From Leptotrichia sp. oral taxon 218 (GTDB taxonomy: Bacteria; Fusobacteriota; Fusobacteriia; Fusobacteriales; Leptotrichiaceae): a stretch of DNA of 64,000 nucleotides. The notes beneath the pieces are model-generated. The model ran no database searches. It was not told where the DNA came from and worked only from the letters and a program-made list of their open reading frames with translations. Each line of letters opens with the position of its first letter. Positions within the stretch are counted from its first letter, which is position 1. A program made the translations under genes and the position numbers. Shown one piece after another: positions 1 through 9,159 of this stretch. The stretch lies in assembly GCF_018128225.1 (NCBI RefSeq), contig NZ_CP072377.1:1798001-1862000 (forward strand). The letters are read 5' to 3'.

Positions 1-1
1 T

Positions 2-1306
2 TTAAATCAAAGTGACTTGGCAGATTTTGATGCTATTTGGCTGAAAAAAGATAATGCTGACTGGATTAATTCTTTGTTTAATTTGACTAGATATTTGTAT
101 GAAATTTCTGGAAAAAAAGTTGTTGTTTTGATAGATGAATATGACCAGCCAATAATTGATTCTTACATAAAAGGGAATTATGAGAAATGTATCGCATTTT
201 TTAAAGCATTTTATGGAAAAGTTTTGAAAGATAATAATTATTTGGAAATGGGAATTTTAACTGGAATATTACGAGTTGCAAAGGAAAATGTCTTTTCGGG
301 ATTGAATAATTTGGAAGTTCACACAATTTTAGATGATGAATTTACAGAATACTTTGGGATTATGGAAAATGAAGTTGAAAAATCTCTTGAAGATTTTGAC
401 TTAAAATATGAATTAAATGATGTTCAAAAATGGTACAATGGGTATCTATTTGGCGAAAAAAAAGTTTATAATCCTTGGTCGATTATTAATTTTTTAAATC
501 GTGGAAATTTAAAATCTTACTGGGTAAATACAAGTGGAAATGGATTAATCAAATTATATCTCCAAAAATTAAAAAATGATGTTTTTGACGATTTTTCAAA
601 ATTATTGAATAAAGAAAATATTCTTAAAAGAATAAACAACAATATGACTTTTGAAAATTTGAAAACTAATTTTGGAAAAAATATTTGGAATCTATTTTTT
701 CATAGCGGATATTTGACTTTGGCTGATAAGTATGATGTGATGAAAAAAAATGCTAGTATTAAAATTCCAAACAAAGAAATTCTAGAAATGTTTTCAGAAA
801 TGTTTATCGAAATTTATTTCAAAGATTCTGAAACCTTTCTGGATATGACTGATGCACTTACAACTGGAAATATTGAAAAATTTAAATTTGAATTGAATAA
901 AATTTTATTAGAAAATATTGGTATTTTTGATGTAATCGGAATTTATAAAGAGCAGTTTTATCATGGATTAATGTTAGGACTAATCTTAATGTTAAAAAAT
1001 GAATATGAAATTTCATCAAATAATTTTTCAGGAAAAGGTCGATACGATTTACTTTTGAAACCTAAAAATATTTTTGAAAAAAAAGAAGGAATTATCATTG
1101 AATTAAAAGCAATAAATATAGATAATTTGAAATTAGATTCAGAAAAAATTCACGAAAAATTGTTAAATGAATGTGAGGTTGCACTAAATCAAATTGAAGA
1201 AAAAGAATATACTTCAATTTTGAAAAATGCTGGAATTGACAATATTTTAAAAATTGGAATTGCATTTTTTGGAAAAGAATTTGAAATAAAATTTGAGAGA
1301 GAATAA
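2..1306 (+). CDS. AAA-ATPase-like / PD-(D/E)XK nuclease family protein, 5' end cut by window edge
   Basis: The frame is open from the first bases of the window, so the N-terminus, including the Walker A loop expected in this family, lies outside. A Walker B-like strand VVVLIDEYDQP is visible near residues 41-51. Near residues 340-365 the pair RYDLLL ... IIIELKA has the D...ExK layout of a PD-(D/E)XK nuclease fold. This is the architecture of the AAA-ATPase-like plus DUF1703/PD-(D/E)XK proteins that occur in many copies in anaerobic bacteria. Their biological role is not established, and a mobile or defence function is only a guess. A TTG codon at 17 is not the real start, because coding continues upstream of it. 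No partner gene is adjacent. The next gene begins about 180 bp downstream. Confidence 0.85.
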   Translation, partial: LNQSDLADFDAIWLKKDNADWINSLFNLTRYLYEISGKKVVVLIDEYDQPIIDSYIKGNYEKCIAFFKAFYGKVLKDNNYLEMGILTGILRVAKENVFSGLNNLEVHTILDDEFTEYFGIMENEVEKSLEDFDLKYELNDVQKWYNGYLFGEKKVYNPWSIINFLNRGNLKSYWVNTSGNGLIKLYLQKLKNDVFDDFSKLLNKENILKRINNNMTFENLKTNFGKNIWNLFFHSGYLTLADKYDVMKKNASIKIPNKEILEMFSEMFIEIYFKDSETFLDMTDALTTGNIEKFKFELNKILLENIGIFDVIGIYKEQFYHGLMLGLILMLKNEYEISSNNFSGKGRYDLLLKPKNIFEKKEGIIIELKAINIDNLKLDSEKIHEKLLNECEVALNQIEEKEYTSILKNAGIDNILKIGIAFFGKEFEIKFERE

Positions 1307-1482
1307 TTCATGAAAAATTTTTTGTAATTTGAAATTAATTTTTTTAATTAATTATATGTTTGAACCTATTTAAAACCAAACTACTAAAATTGTATACATT
1401 TGGATTTTAAGTAAGTAGCCATAACTTTTGAGTTTAGTTTTAAAATAATTTTATTATAAATGAAAATTAAGAGGTAAAAACA

Positions 1483-1980
1483 ATGAAAAAGAACATCTAT
1501 TTTTATGAAACAAACACTCCGATTGGAAAAATTGGAATCGTCACAACTCAAAATGATTCTCACATTACAGATTTAATTTGGGAATCAGATTTTGAAGATT
1601 TTAAAAAACATAATAATTTTAAAATTTGTGAAACTGAACTGATTAAACAAGTGAAAAAACAACTTTTTGAATATTTTGAAAAAAAACGAAAAAATTTTGA
1701 TTTGCCACTTTTGAAAGAAGGAACACCATTTCAAATTTCTGTTTGGAGTGCTCTTGAAAAAATTCCTTATGGCGAAACTTGTTCTTACAAAGATATTGCA
1801 ATCGCAATTGACAATCCAAAAGCTGTTCGTGCAGTTGGAATGGCAAATAATCGAAATAAAATTGCTATTTTTATTCCATGTCATCGTGTGGTTGGTGCAG
1901 ATGGAAAATTGGTTGGTTATGGTGGGGGACTTCATATTAAGCGATTTTTGTTGGAATTGGAAGAGTTTAAAATAAAATAA
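1483..1980 (+). CDS. ogt: Methylated-DNA--protein-cysteine methyltransferase
   Basis: Suicide repair enzyme that transfers the alkyl group of O6-alkylguanine in DNA to its own cysteine. The 165-residue length fits the Ogt/MGMT family. The active-site motif IPCHRVV is present with the acceptor Cys at about residue 133. It is preceded by the helix-turn-helix segment with the conserved PYG (IPYGETCSY) and followed by the closing motif LVGYGGGLHIKRFLLELE. AAGAGG lies just before the ATG at 1483. It stands alone between an ATPase-family gene and an exported protein, and nothing suggests Ada-type regulation because no AraC-like domain is attached. Confidence 0.95.
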   Translation: MKKNIYFYETNTPIGKIGIVTTQNDSHITDLIWESDFEDFKKHNNFKICETELIKQVKKQLFEYFEKKRKNFDLPLLKEGTPFQISVWSALEKIPYGETCSYKDIAIAIDNPKAVRAVGMANNRNKIAIFIPCHRVVGADGKLVGYGGGLHIKRFLLELEEFKIK

Positions 1981-2067
1981 TTTTTATTTAAAATAAAAAA
2001 TGAGATTATGAAAAAATTTCTTTATAAAAAAATAATAAAAATAAAATAAAAAAGGAGAACTTACTTA

Positions 2068-3006
2068 ATGAAAAAAATAATTTTGATAAAATTTTTGATT
2101 TTAAGTATTTTAACTTTTTCTTTTACAAGAGAAGAAAAAATACAAAATAGTTTGCAAAAACTGGGAATTAATCAAGAAATTATTAATGAAACGGTAAAAG
2201 CTGACTATGATGCAAGAGACATTGTGGCTTTTCAAACTGATGAAGTTGTCATTGGACAAATGCTGCAACGATTTTCAAATATTTTGAAAAAAGATGAAAG
2301 AAATTATATTGCTTCTGAAAATATTATTACAATTTATGAATCAAAAATTGGAAAAGATTACAAGAATTACTTAGATTTATTTGTAAAATACACACCTTAT
2401 GACTTTGAGAAAACTTTTGCCAAAATGGTTTACGAGCGAAGCTATGGAAGTCAAAAAAAATATGATAAATATTACTCACAATTAAAAGAAAAATACAAAA
2501 ATACGCCGATTTTGGAAATGATAAAAATTTACACAACAAAAGATAAAACGCAAAGGCAAGCACAAATAAAAAAAGTGTTAAATTTATTAAAAGATGAAAA
2601 TGTGAAAAAAGAGCTGGGCCTGGCTGATGAGGACATTCATTCAATGAATTTGACCTACACGCTTGTAGAAGCAAGAAAATATTATAACAGTGGACAAATT
2701 GAAAAAGCTGTTTCAGAATATATACAAAATATTGTAAACAGTAATGTTTCTGACAATATTAGAAAATATAACGAAAGAAAAGAAACTTTGCTATTTTTAA
2801 ACATTTTGATGATAAATGAAGAGATTAAAAATTCTGCTCTAAAAAAAGAAAATTTGAAAAAACTAGAAAATACATTTATTGCAAAAAAAATAAAATTGGA
2901 AACTGCAAAAGATAGAGATTATTTGGAAAAATATTTGGAAGGAACTGAGTTTGAGAAAAATAGTGAAAATTTAGAAGAAATTTTTGAAAATAATAATATG
3001 ATATAA
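2068..3006 (+). CDS. Exported protein of unknown function
   Basis: A 312-residue protein that I do not recognise. The first 20 residues (MKKIILIKFLILSILTFSFT) form a typical Sec signal peptide, so it probably acts in the periplasm or at the cell surface. The rest is charged, mostly helical-looking and lysine/glutamate-rich, with no cysteine pairs, membrane segments or obvious catalytic motif. A helical-repeat (TPR-like) fold is possible but not demonstrated. A clear AAGGAGA ribosome binding site precedes the ATG. The gene is monocistronic and ends at a hairpin shared with the convergent gene downstream. Confidence 0.75.
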   Translation: MKKIILIKFLILSILTFSFTREEKIQNSLQKLGINQEIINETVKADYDARDIVAFQTDEVVIGQMLQRFSNILKKDERNYIASENIITIYESKIGKDYKNYLDLFVKYTPYDFEKTFAKMVYERSYGSQKKYDKYYSQLKEKYKNTPILEMIKIYTTKDKTQRQAQIKKVLNLLKDENVKKELGLADEDIHSMNLTYTLVEARKYYNSGQIEKAVSEYIQNIVNSNVSDNIRKYNERKETLLFLNILMINEEIKNSALKKENLKKLENTFIAKKIKLETAKDRDYLEKYLEGTEFEKNSENLEEIFENNNMI

Positions 3007-3010
3007 AAAA

Positions 3011-3040
3011 GACCCTATTCGTAATGAATAGAGCCTTTTT
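3011..3040. terminator. Bidirectional intrinsic terminator
   Basis: CTATTC (3015-3020) pairs with GAATAG (3026-3031) and T-runs lie on both sides. Read on the minus strand the stem extends to 10 bp through G-U pairs. It separates the convergent genes ending at 3006 (plus) and 3051 (minus). Confidence 0.75.
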
Positions 3041-3050
3041 TCTCAATTTT

Positions 3051-3389
3051 TTATCTTTTTACCGCATAAACCACAACCGCAAAAGCAATTACAGTTATAA
3101 TAACCATAAAAAGTCCACTTAATATCATCGAAAAAATATTCATCAAATTTCGATTTTCTCGATTTTTAATACATAAAATAGATAGAACAAAAGAACATAA
3201 AATACATAAAATATTTGCAATACCAAATAGGTGTGACACTGTATAATGCACTTTAAAAAATGCAATAAATTGGCTTAAAATTGGGATTAAACTCATAATT
3301 AATGCAATTTTACTAATTTTTTGATGTTGTTCCTTGTCTGAAAGAAAAACTCTTTTTTCAGTTGTTTTTTTGATTACTTCATTGTTCAT
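3051..3389 (-). CDS. Small integral membrane protein of unknown function
   Basis: A roughly 112-residue protein with a charged N-terminal tail and three predicted membrane helices (around IALIMSLIPILSQFIAFF, LFGIANILCILCSFVLSILC and IFSMILSGLFMVIITVIAFA). The family is not recognised. An ATG at 3398 directly abuts the GAGAGG ribosome binding site and is too close to use. The ATG at 3389, nine bases after that site, is the better start (N-terminus MNNEVIKK). It is transcribed divergently from the two-component system, with 191 bp between the two start codons, so a common regulatory region is possible. Confidence 0.7.
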   Translation of the reverse strand: MNNEVIKKTTEKRVFLSDKEQHQKISKIALIMSLIPILSQFIAFFKVHYTVSHLFGIANILCILCSFVLSILCIKNRENRNLMNIFSMILSGLFMVIITVIAFAVVVYAVKR

Positions 3390-3533
3390 AGAAATCATCC
3401 TCTCATTATTTTTTTTATTTTGTTTCTTCCTTTTCTATATTCATATATTACCACATCAACCTTACGGCAACATTTTCACTACTTTACATTTACCTTACTT
3501 TTTGGAAATTTGGGAAGTTGGGAGTGATTTTTG

Positions 3534-3542
3534 TGATATAAT
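3534..3542 (+). promoter_or_regulatory. Extended -10 promoter of the two-component operon
   Basis: TGATATAAT is an extended -10 element (TGn plus TATAAT at 3537-3542) with no convincing -35. Transcription would begin near 3549. That excludes the upstream ATG at 3548 as a start and supports initiation at 3581. Confidence 0.6.
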
Positions 3543-3580
3543 GATTTATGAATTTTAGTGATAATTGGAGGAAGTTTGAA

Positions 3581-4285
3581 ATGGTTGAAAAATATTTGAG
3601 AGATAAATGTATTTTAATTGTGGATGATGAGCAGGAAATTTTGAATATGGTTGTGTCGATTTTGGCAGATGGAGGTTATGAAAATACAAGGACTGCTAGA
3701 AATGTGAAAGAGGCTTTAAAATGTGTTGAAGAAAAGAAACCTGATTTTGCGATATTGGATGTGATGCTTCCAGATGGGAATGGTTTTGAGTTGCTTGAAA
3801 AGTTGAGAAAGGATAGTGATTATCCAATTTTATTTTTAACAGCACGAGGGGAGGATGAGGATAAATTTAAAGGATTTGGATTGGGAGCGGACGATTATAT
3901 TGTAAAACCTTTTTTGCCAAAAGAACTTTTGTTTAGGATTACGGCAATTTTGCGACGGACTTACAAGGAAGAGAATTTTATTGTGAACTTGAATGGCTGT
4001 CAGATTGATTTTTCACGAGGAGAAATTGTAAAAGATGGGGGAAAATTTTCCTTAACTGCAAAGGAATACGAACTACTAAAAACCTTATATAGAAATGCTG
4101 GACGAATTGTAACGATTGATTCGCTCTGTGAAGCTATTTGGGGAGAAAATGCTTATGTTTACTCAAATTCTTTGATGACTCATATTAGACGGATTAGAGA
4201 AAAAATTGAGAAAGAGCCGTCACATCCAGTTTCTCTTATAACAATGAAAGGATTAGGTTATAAATTAATCGTGGAGGGAAAATAG
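3581..4285 (+). CDS. OmpR-family response regulator
   Basis: DNA-binding response regulator, 234 residues from the chosen start. The receiver domain (about residues 10-120) has the acidic pair IVDDE at 13-17, the phosphoacceptor Asp in AILDVMLPDG at about D60, and the conserved KPF lysine. The C-terminal winged helix (about 135-230) contains the expected SLMTHIRRIREKI recognition segment and ends GLGYKLI. GGAGG precedes the ATG at 3581 by nine bases. The frame also contains an upstream ATG at 3548, but that lies at the predicted transcription start. It is followed after one base by the sensor kinase gene and is almost certainly its partner. The signal and target genes cannot be read from the sequence. 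Confidence 0.93.
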   Translation: MVEKYLRDKCILIVDDEQEILNMVVSILADGGYENTRTARNVKEALKCVEEKKPDFAILDVMLPDGNGFELLEKLRKDSDYPILFLTARGEDEDKFKGFGLGADDYIVKPFLPKELLFRITAILRRTYKEENFIVNLNGCQIDFSRGEIVKDGGKFSLTAKEYELLKTLYRNAGRIVTIDSLCEAIWGENAYVYSNSLMTHIRRIREKIEKEPSHPVSLITMKGLGYKLIVEGK

Positions 4286-4286
4286 T

Positions 4287-5675
4287 ATGAAAAATATATT
4301 AAAACTTATACGCCGTTTTGTAATAACAATAATATTAAGCATATTTTTGCTTCTATTTTTAAATATTTTTTTGTTTGAATTTATATTTTTCAAATATTCG
4401 ACAGATGATTCTCCTTCAGATAAAACTTTTGAAATAGCGAAAATGATAAAATTTAAAGATAGAAAATATTTTTTGCCAGATAAAGAAATTTCCAATTTGA
4501 AAAAGCAAAATATTTGGGCAATTGTGATTGACAATGATTCTAAAAAAGTGATATGGCAAACAGAAAACTTGCCAGGCGAGATTCCAAAAGAATATTCGGT
4601 ATTCGATATAGCGCTATTTTCACACGCTTACATAAAAGGCTATCCAGTTTTTACAACAAAAATTAGAAATGATTTACTTGTATTAGGATATCCAAAAGAC
4701 AGTTACTGGAAATATTCCACAGCTACCTGGAACTATCGTTTAATTCAAAATGTTCCTAATTTTTTTCTTATATTTTTACTATCCAATATATTCTTTGTAT
4801 TTTTGATTTACATTTTTTCAAATTCAAAACTTTTAAAATCAGTAAATCCAATAATAAAAGGTATACAGGGTTTGCCAAAAGATAATCCAGTAAATATAGA
4901 TGAAAGAGGCGTTTTATCCGAACTTGCAAAAAGTATAAATAAAACTTCTGAAATTTTGCAAAATCAAAGAGAACAACTGCGAAATAAAGACACGGCACGA
5001 GCAAACTGGATTGCAGGAGTTTCCCACGACATTCGTACTCCATTGTCAATGATAATGGGCTATGCAAGTCAATTAAAAACATCTTCAGATTTATCAGATG
5101 AAATGGCAAAAAAACTTTCTGTTATTTTGAAACAAAGTGAGCGTATAAAAAATCTAATAAATGATTTGAATCTTGCTTCAAAATTAGAATATAATATGCA
5201 ACCTTTTGAGAAGAAAAAAGAAAATGCAGTTGCAGTCGTTCGGCAAGTTATTGTTGATTTTTTAAATATGGATATTGACGAGAAATTTCCGATAGAATGG
5301 AAGACGAAAAATGAATTTGTATCCTGCTTTGTTAATGTTGACAAAAATCTGATAAAACGAGCTTTGGCGAATTTAATCCAAAATAGTATTAATCACAATG
5401 AAAATGGTTGCACAATTTATGTTTCAGTAAAAGAAGATGAAAAAAATTGTATAATTTGTGTTGAAGATAATGGAATAGGAGTTTCTGATAAAGAGCTAGA
5501 AAAGCTCAATAATACGCCACATTATATGGTTTGTGACAAAAATACGACAGAACAGCAGCACGGTTTAGGGCTTCTTATTGTAAAACAAATTATGGATGTC
5601 CATAATGGACAAGTTGAGATGAAACATAGTGAATATGGGGGATTTAAGGTTGTTTTACAGATTCTTGAAATGTGA
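4287..5675 (+). CDS. Membrane sensor histidine kinase
   Basis: Autophosphorylating kinase expected to pass phosphate to the regulator encoded one base upstream. Membrane helices lie at about residues 10-34 and 158-178 and enclose a roughly 120-residue extracytoplasmic sensor region. A short linker leads to the dimerisation helix with the H-box GVSHDIRTPLS (His about 247). The ATPase domain shows an N-box (NLIQNSINHN), G1 (VEDNGIGVSD) and G2 (HGLGLLIVKQI). All catalytic motifs are intact. The sensor region has no recognisable ligand-binding fold. No terminator is obvious immediately after the gene. Confidence 0.93.
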   Translation: MKNILKLIRRFVITIILSIFLLLFLNIFLFEFIFFKYSTDDSPSDKTFEIAKMIKFKDRKYFLPDKEISNLKKQNIWAIVIDNDSKKVIWQTENLPGEIPKEYSVFDIALFSHAYIKGYPVFTTKIRNDLLVLGYPKDSYWKYSTATWNYRLIQNVPNFFLIFLLSNIFFVFLIYIFSNSKLLKSVNPIIKGIQGLPKDNPVNIDERGVLSELAKSINKTSEILQNQREQLRNKDTARANWIAGVSHDIRTPLSMIMGYASQLKTSSDLSDEMAKKLSVILKQSERIKNLINDLNLASKLEYNMQPFEKKKENAVAVVRQVIVDFLNMDIDEKFPIEWKTKNEFVSCFVNVDKNLIKRALANLIQNSINHNENGCTIYVSVKEDEKNCIICVEDNGIGVSDKELEKLNNTPHYMVCDKNTTEQQHGLGLLIVKQIMDVHNGQVEMKHSEYGGFKVVLQILEM

Positions 5676-5762
5676 AGGGATTTTTTCTTCTTATAATCTT
5701 GTAAATAATTAAATAAAAAAGTATAATATAAAATAGTTGTATTTTTTGGATGGAGGGAAAAC

Positions 5763-6419
5763 ATGATAAAAAGATTTGTGATTTTTTTGAATGGAGAGTA
5801 TAAATATTCGCAGGAATTTATGGATAGATTGGTTTCGGAAGAGACGATTTGCTTTTGTGCGGATGGTGGCGCAAATTTTGCTTTTCAGTATGGGAAGGTT
5901 CCTGAAATGATTATTGGGGATTTGGATTCGATTGAGAAAAAAGTTTTGGAATATTATAAAAGTAAAAATATTTTGATAAAAAAATTCCCAAAAGACAAGG
6001 ATTTTACAGATTTTGAGCTGATTTTGAAAGAAATTAATAAAATTTCGGAAAATAAGAATTTTGTTGAGAAAATATTTGTTGTTGGTGGGCTTGGGAAACG
6101 AATTGATATGACTTTGAGCAATTTATTCATAATGGAAAAGTATAAAAATCTTGTTTTTTTGCAGGAAAATGAAGAAATTTTTTATGCAGAAAAGTCTTTT
6201 GTCCTAAAAAATAAAAAGGAATGTGAATTTTCAATCATTCCAATTAGTGAAAAAGTTGAAAAATTGACATTAAAAGGCTTTAAGTTTGAAACGGATAAAA
6301 TTGATGTGAAAAGGGAAAATTCCAGACTTGTGAGCAATGTTATTCTTGAAAATGAGGCTAGCGTGGAATTTGAAAATGGAAAACTGATAATTATTTTGAA
6401 AAATAATAATAAAAAATAA
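5763..6419 (+). CDS. thiN: Thiamine pyrophosphokinase
   Basis: Transfers pyrophosphate from ATP to thiamine, making thiamine diphosphate. The 218-residue length is normal. Diagnostic motifs are CADGGANFA (about 32-40), IIGDLDSI (about 51-58) and KDKDFTDFE (about 76-84), which together form the ATP/Mg and thiamine site. The C-terminal half is the beta-rich thiamine-binding domain. GGAGGG lies upstream of the ATG. It sits 19 bp before a pseudouridine synthase gene and is probably co-transcribed with it. No TPP riboswitch is visible upstream, so the enzyme may work on salvaged thiamine. Confidence 0.92.
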   Translation: MIKRFVIFLNGEYKYSQEFMDRLVSEETICFCADGGANFAFQYGKVPEMIIGDLDSIEKKVLEYYKSKNILIKKFPKDKDFTDFELILKEINKISENKNFVEKIFVVGGLGKRIDMTLSNLFIMEKYKNLVFLQENEEIFYAEKSFVLKNKKECEFSIIPISEKVEKLTLKGFKFETDKIDVKRENSRLVSNVILENEASVEFENGKLIIILKNNNKK

Positions 6420-6438
6420 AAAAGGAAGTGCATAAATA

Positions 6439-7677
6439 TTGAAAAAATTTAGGATTGAGAAGGAACATCAGAGAATGAAAATTTCCCAGTATTTGCGAGA
6501 AGTGCAGAATTATTCGGGGAGAAGTTTGAGAAATGTGGAAGTTTTTTTGAATGGGAAGCAAGTTAGGCTTACGAAAAAATTGCCGTCGCATGGAAATTTG
6601 AAGGTTGTGGAGAAGAAGAAAGGGACTGATATTAAGCCAATTAAATTGCCGATTGATATAGTGTTTGAAGATGAAGATATTTTGGTTGTGAATAAGGAGC
6701 CGTTTTTGTTAACACATCCAACACAGAAAAAGGTTGATTTTACTTTGGCAAATGGGGTTGTGAATCATTTTTTGGAAAAATATGGTGAAGTGAGAGTGCC
6801 ACGATTTTATAACAGACTCGATATGAATACATCTGGATTGATTATTATTGCTAAAAACAGCTTTGCACAGGCGTTTTTGCAAAATTTTTCGATTTTTGAG
6901 AAAAAATATTTGGCGATTGTGAATGGAATTATTGATGATGAAGAAATTTCTAGAATTAAAGATGAATTGGCAAAAGATGGGGAAAATCATAAAATTCAGG
7001 ATTTTGAGAAAGAAAATTTGAAAGCTGAAGTTGAAAAAGTTAATTTTGGAAAAATGAAAAAGTATGATGAAATTGAGAAAATTGAAAATAATTCAAATTT
7101 TGAAAATAAAGATAACAAAATTGGAGAAAATATAAATTTTGACAGTAAAAAAGAAAATAATAATTTAAATCTGGAAAGTAAAAGCAATTTTGAAAATATA
7201 AATTTTAAAATAAATAAAAATATAGATTTTGACAGCAAAAATACAAAATATAATTTAAATTTGAAAGATAAAAATGATTTTAATAATGAAATTTTGGAAA
7301 AAAATGGAACAAATAAAATAATTATCGAAAGACGGATTTTTCGAGATGGCGATAATTTGGAGAGAATTATTGACGAGAGAGGTCAGTATGCGAAAACGGC
7401 TGTAAAAGTGTTGAAAACTTATCCTGAAAAAAATGTGACGCTTGTGGAATGTGAGCTTTTTACGGGAAGAACACATCAAATTCGTGTGCATTTGAAATCA
7501 ATTGGGCATACAATTGTTGGGGATGAGCTTTATGGAACTGGCTTAAATAAAGAGCTTGGGATAAATAGACAATTTTTACATGCTTACAAGGTAAAATTTA
7601 CACATCCTGCGAGTAAAGAGGAAGTTGAATTGGAAATACCTATTTTTACTGATATGAAAGACTTTTTAGAAAAATAA
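6439..7677 (+). CDS. RluA-family RNA pseudouridine synthase with a low-complexity insert
   Basis: Isomerises specific uridines in rRNA or tRNA to pseudouridine. The N-terminus (about 1-60) resembles an S4 RNA-binding domain. The catalytic motif RFYNRLDMNTSG holds the nucleophilic Asp at about residue 131, and the C-terminal motif GRTHQIRVHLKSIGH is intact. Residues about 175-300 are an extra segment rich in Asn, Lys, Asp, Phe and Glu, with loosely repeated NFEN/NFDSK-like units. It falls where normal RluA proteins have a short loop. The start is a TTG (6439) preceded by AAAGGAAG. A GTG at 6428 hits a stop at once. The length of 412 residues against about 300 for the family reflects the insert. 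Confidence 0.88.
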   Translation: MKKFRIEKEHQRMKISQYLREVQNYSGRSLRNVEVFLNGKQVRLTKKLPSHGNLKVVEKKKGTDIKPIKLPIDIVFEDEDILVVNKEPFLLTHPTQKKVDFTLANGVVNHFLEKYGEVRVPRFYNRLDMNTSGLIIIAKNSFAQAFLQNFSIFEKKYLAIVNGIIDDEEISRIKDELAKDGENHKIQDFEKENLKAEVEKVNFGKMKKYDEIEKIENNSNFENKDNKIGENINFDSKKENNNLNLESKSNFENINFKINKNIDFDSKNTKYNLNLKDKNDFNNEILEKNGTNKIIIERRIFRDGDNLERIIDERGQYAKTAVKVLKTYPEKNVTLVECELFTGRTHQIRVHLKSIGHTIVGDELYGTGLNKELGINRQFLHAYKVKFTHPASKEEVELEIPIFTDMKDFLEK

Positions 7678-7753
7678 TTTTTATTAGTTGAGATAAATAA
7701 TTTTACAGAATAACGATAGATAAAGAATAATTAAAATTAAAGAAAGGAGAAAA

Positions 7754-9127
7754 ATGAAAAAATTTAATTTTTCTGTTGATTTAATAAACGACAACATTTT
7801 GAAATCACTACTGATTTTTTCAATACCAATTTTAGTGTCAAATATTTTTCAGCAACTTTACAATATGGCGGACATTGCTATTGTTGGACATACTTTAGGA
7901 GACAATTCACTTGCAGCAATTGGGGCCTCAGCAGCAATTTTTGAGCTAATTTTTGGTTTTGCGCTTGGAATTGGGAATGGGCTTAGTATGGTTACAGCGA
8001 GAAGTTACGGAGCGAATAATAAAAATCTTTTGAAAAAATCGGTTGCAGGTTCGATTGTTATTGGACTTATGGTAACAATTGCCGTGATGATTTTATCAAG
8101 ATTTATTTTAATGCCGTTGCTAAAAATTTTACATACACCTGAAAATATCATAAATGAAGCATTTGAATACATAAACATTATAACAATGTTCATAGGAGTA
8201 ACTTTTTCCTATAATTTGTCATCAGGACTTTTGAGAGCAATCGGAAACAGTTTTATGTCGCTTGTATTTTTAGTAATTGCCTCAATTTTGAATATTTTTC
8301 TTGATATTTATTTCATAACTTCCCTAAAAATGGGAATTGGTGGTGCAGCAGTCGCAACTGTTATCGCACAAGCAATATCTGTAATTTTAAGCGTAATTTA
8401 CATTTACATAAAAGAACCAATTTTAATTCCAAGAAAAAAACATTTCCGATTCGACGCAAAATTATACAGAGAATTGCTCGGACAAGGAATTTCAATGGGA
8501 TTAATGATTGCAATTGTATTAACAGGATCACTAATTTTACAATACGCAATAAACGGATTTGGCTATTTAATCATCGCTGGACATACTTCGGCAAGAAAAT
8601 TAATGGGATTTTGCAACATTCCACTAACAACAATGGCACTTGCACTAGCAACCTTCGTTTCTCAAAATAAAGGAGCCGACAGAGTCGACAGAATACGAAA
8701 AGGCGTATTTTATGCAAACCTAATGGACATCTTTTTTGCAATCGGAATCACAATTTTCGTTTACCTATTTTCAAAAAATATGATTCACCTAATGTCTGGC
8801 TCAAACTCCGAAGTAGTCCTTTACAACGGCTCAACCTACCTAAAAATCGCCTCTCCATTTTTCACAATATTAGGCGTTTTATTCAACTTAAGATACGCTT
8901 TACAAGCTCTAGGAGAAAAAGTAATCCCTCTAGTTTCCAGTATAATCGAATTTTTTGGGAAAATAATTTTCGTAATTTTTATTGTGCCAAAGTTGGGGTA
9001 TTTTGGTGTGATGATTTGCGAGCCGCTGATTTGGATTGTGATGACTGGGCAGTTGGCTTGGGCGTTTTATGGGAATGAGTATATTAGGAAAAAAAACTGG
9101 AATAATAAAAAAACAGGGCATTGTTAA
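7754..9127 (+). CDS. MATE-family multidrug/cation antiporter
   Basis: Integral membrane exporter of about 12 helices in two homologous halves, probably Na+- or H+-coupled efflux of toxic organic cations. Typical family sequences are present: SIPILVSNIFQQLYNMADIAIVG near the N-terminus and the matching second-half opening at about residue 245. The 457-residue length is normal. The start has a good AAAGGAG site. Base composition changes along the gene: the stretch about 8450-8940 is C-rich on the coding strand, while from about 8955 it is rich in G and T. This suggests a mosaic origin. The substrate is not deducible. Confidence 0.9.
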   Translation: MKKFNFSVDLINDNILKSLLIFSIPILVSNIFQQLYNMADIAIVGHTLGDNSLAAIGASAAIFELIFGFALGIGNGLSMVTARSYGANNKNLLKKSVAGSIVIGLMVTIAVMILSRFILMPLLKILHTPENIINEAFEYINIITMFIGVTFSYNLSSGLLRAIGNSFMSLVFLVIASILNIFLDIYFITSLKMGIGGAAVATVIAQAISVILSVIYIYIKEPILIPRKKHFRFDAKLYRELLGQGISMGLMIAIVLTGSLILQYAINGFGYLIIAGHTSARKLMGFCNIPLTTMALALATFVSQNKGADRVDRIRKGVFYANLMDIFFAIGITIFVYLFSKNMIHLMSGSNSEVVLYNGSTYLKIASPFFTILGVLFNLRYALQALGEKVIPLVSSIIEFFGKIIFVIFIVPKLGYFGVMICEPLIWIVMTGQLAWAFYGNEYIRKKNWNNKKTGHC

Positions 9128-9140
9128 AATGATGTCCTGT
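9113..9140 (-). terminator. Intrinsic terminator overlapping the MATE gene 3' end
   Basis: ACAGG (9113-9117) pairs with CCTGT (9136-9140), extended by CAT/ATG past one mismatch and followed on the minus strand by seven T. It ends the exported-protein gene at 9160 and may also serve the MATE gene. Confidence 0.55.
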
Positions 9141-9159
9141 ATTTATAATTTATAAAAAA

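Noticed and set aside
17-22. TTG at 17 as start of the first gene
   Set aside because: Coding in the same frame continues to the window edge, and the protein family needs about 150 or more residues upstream.
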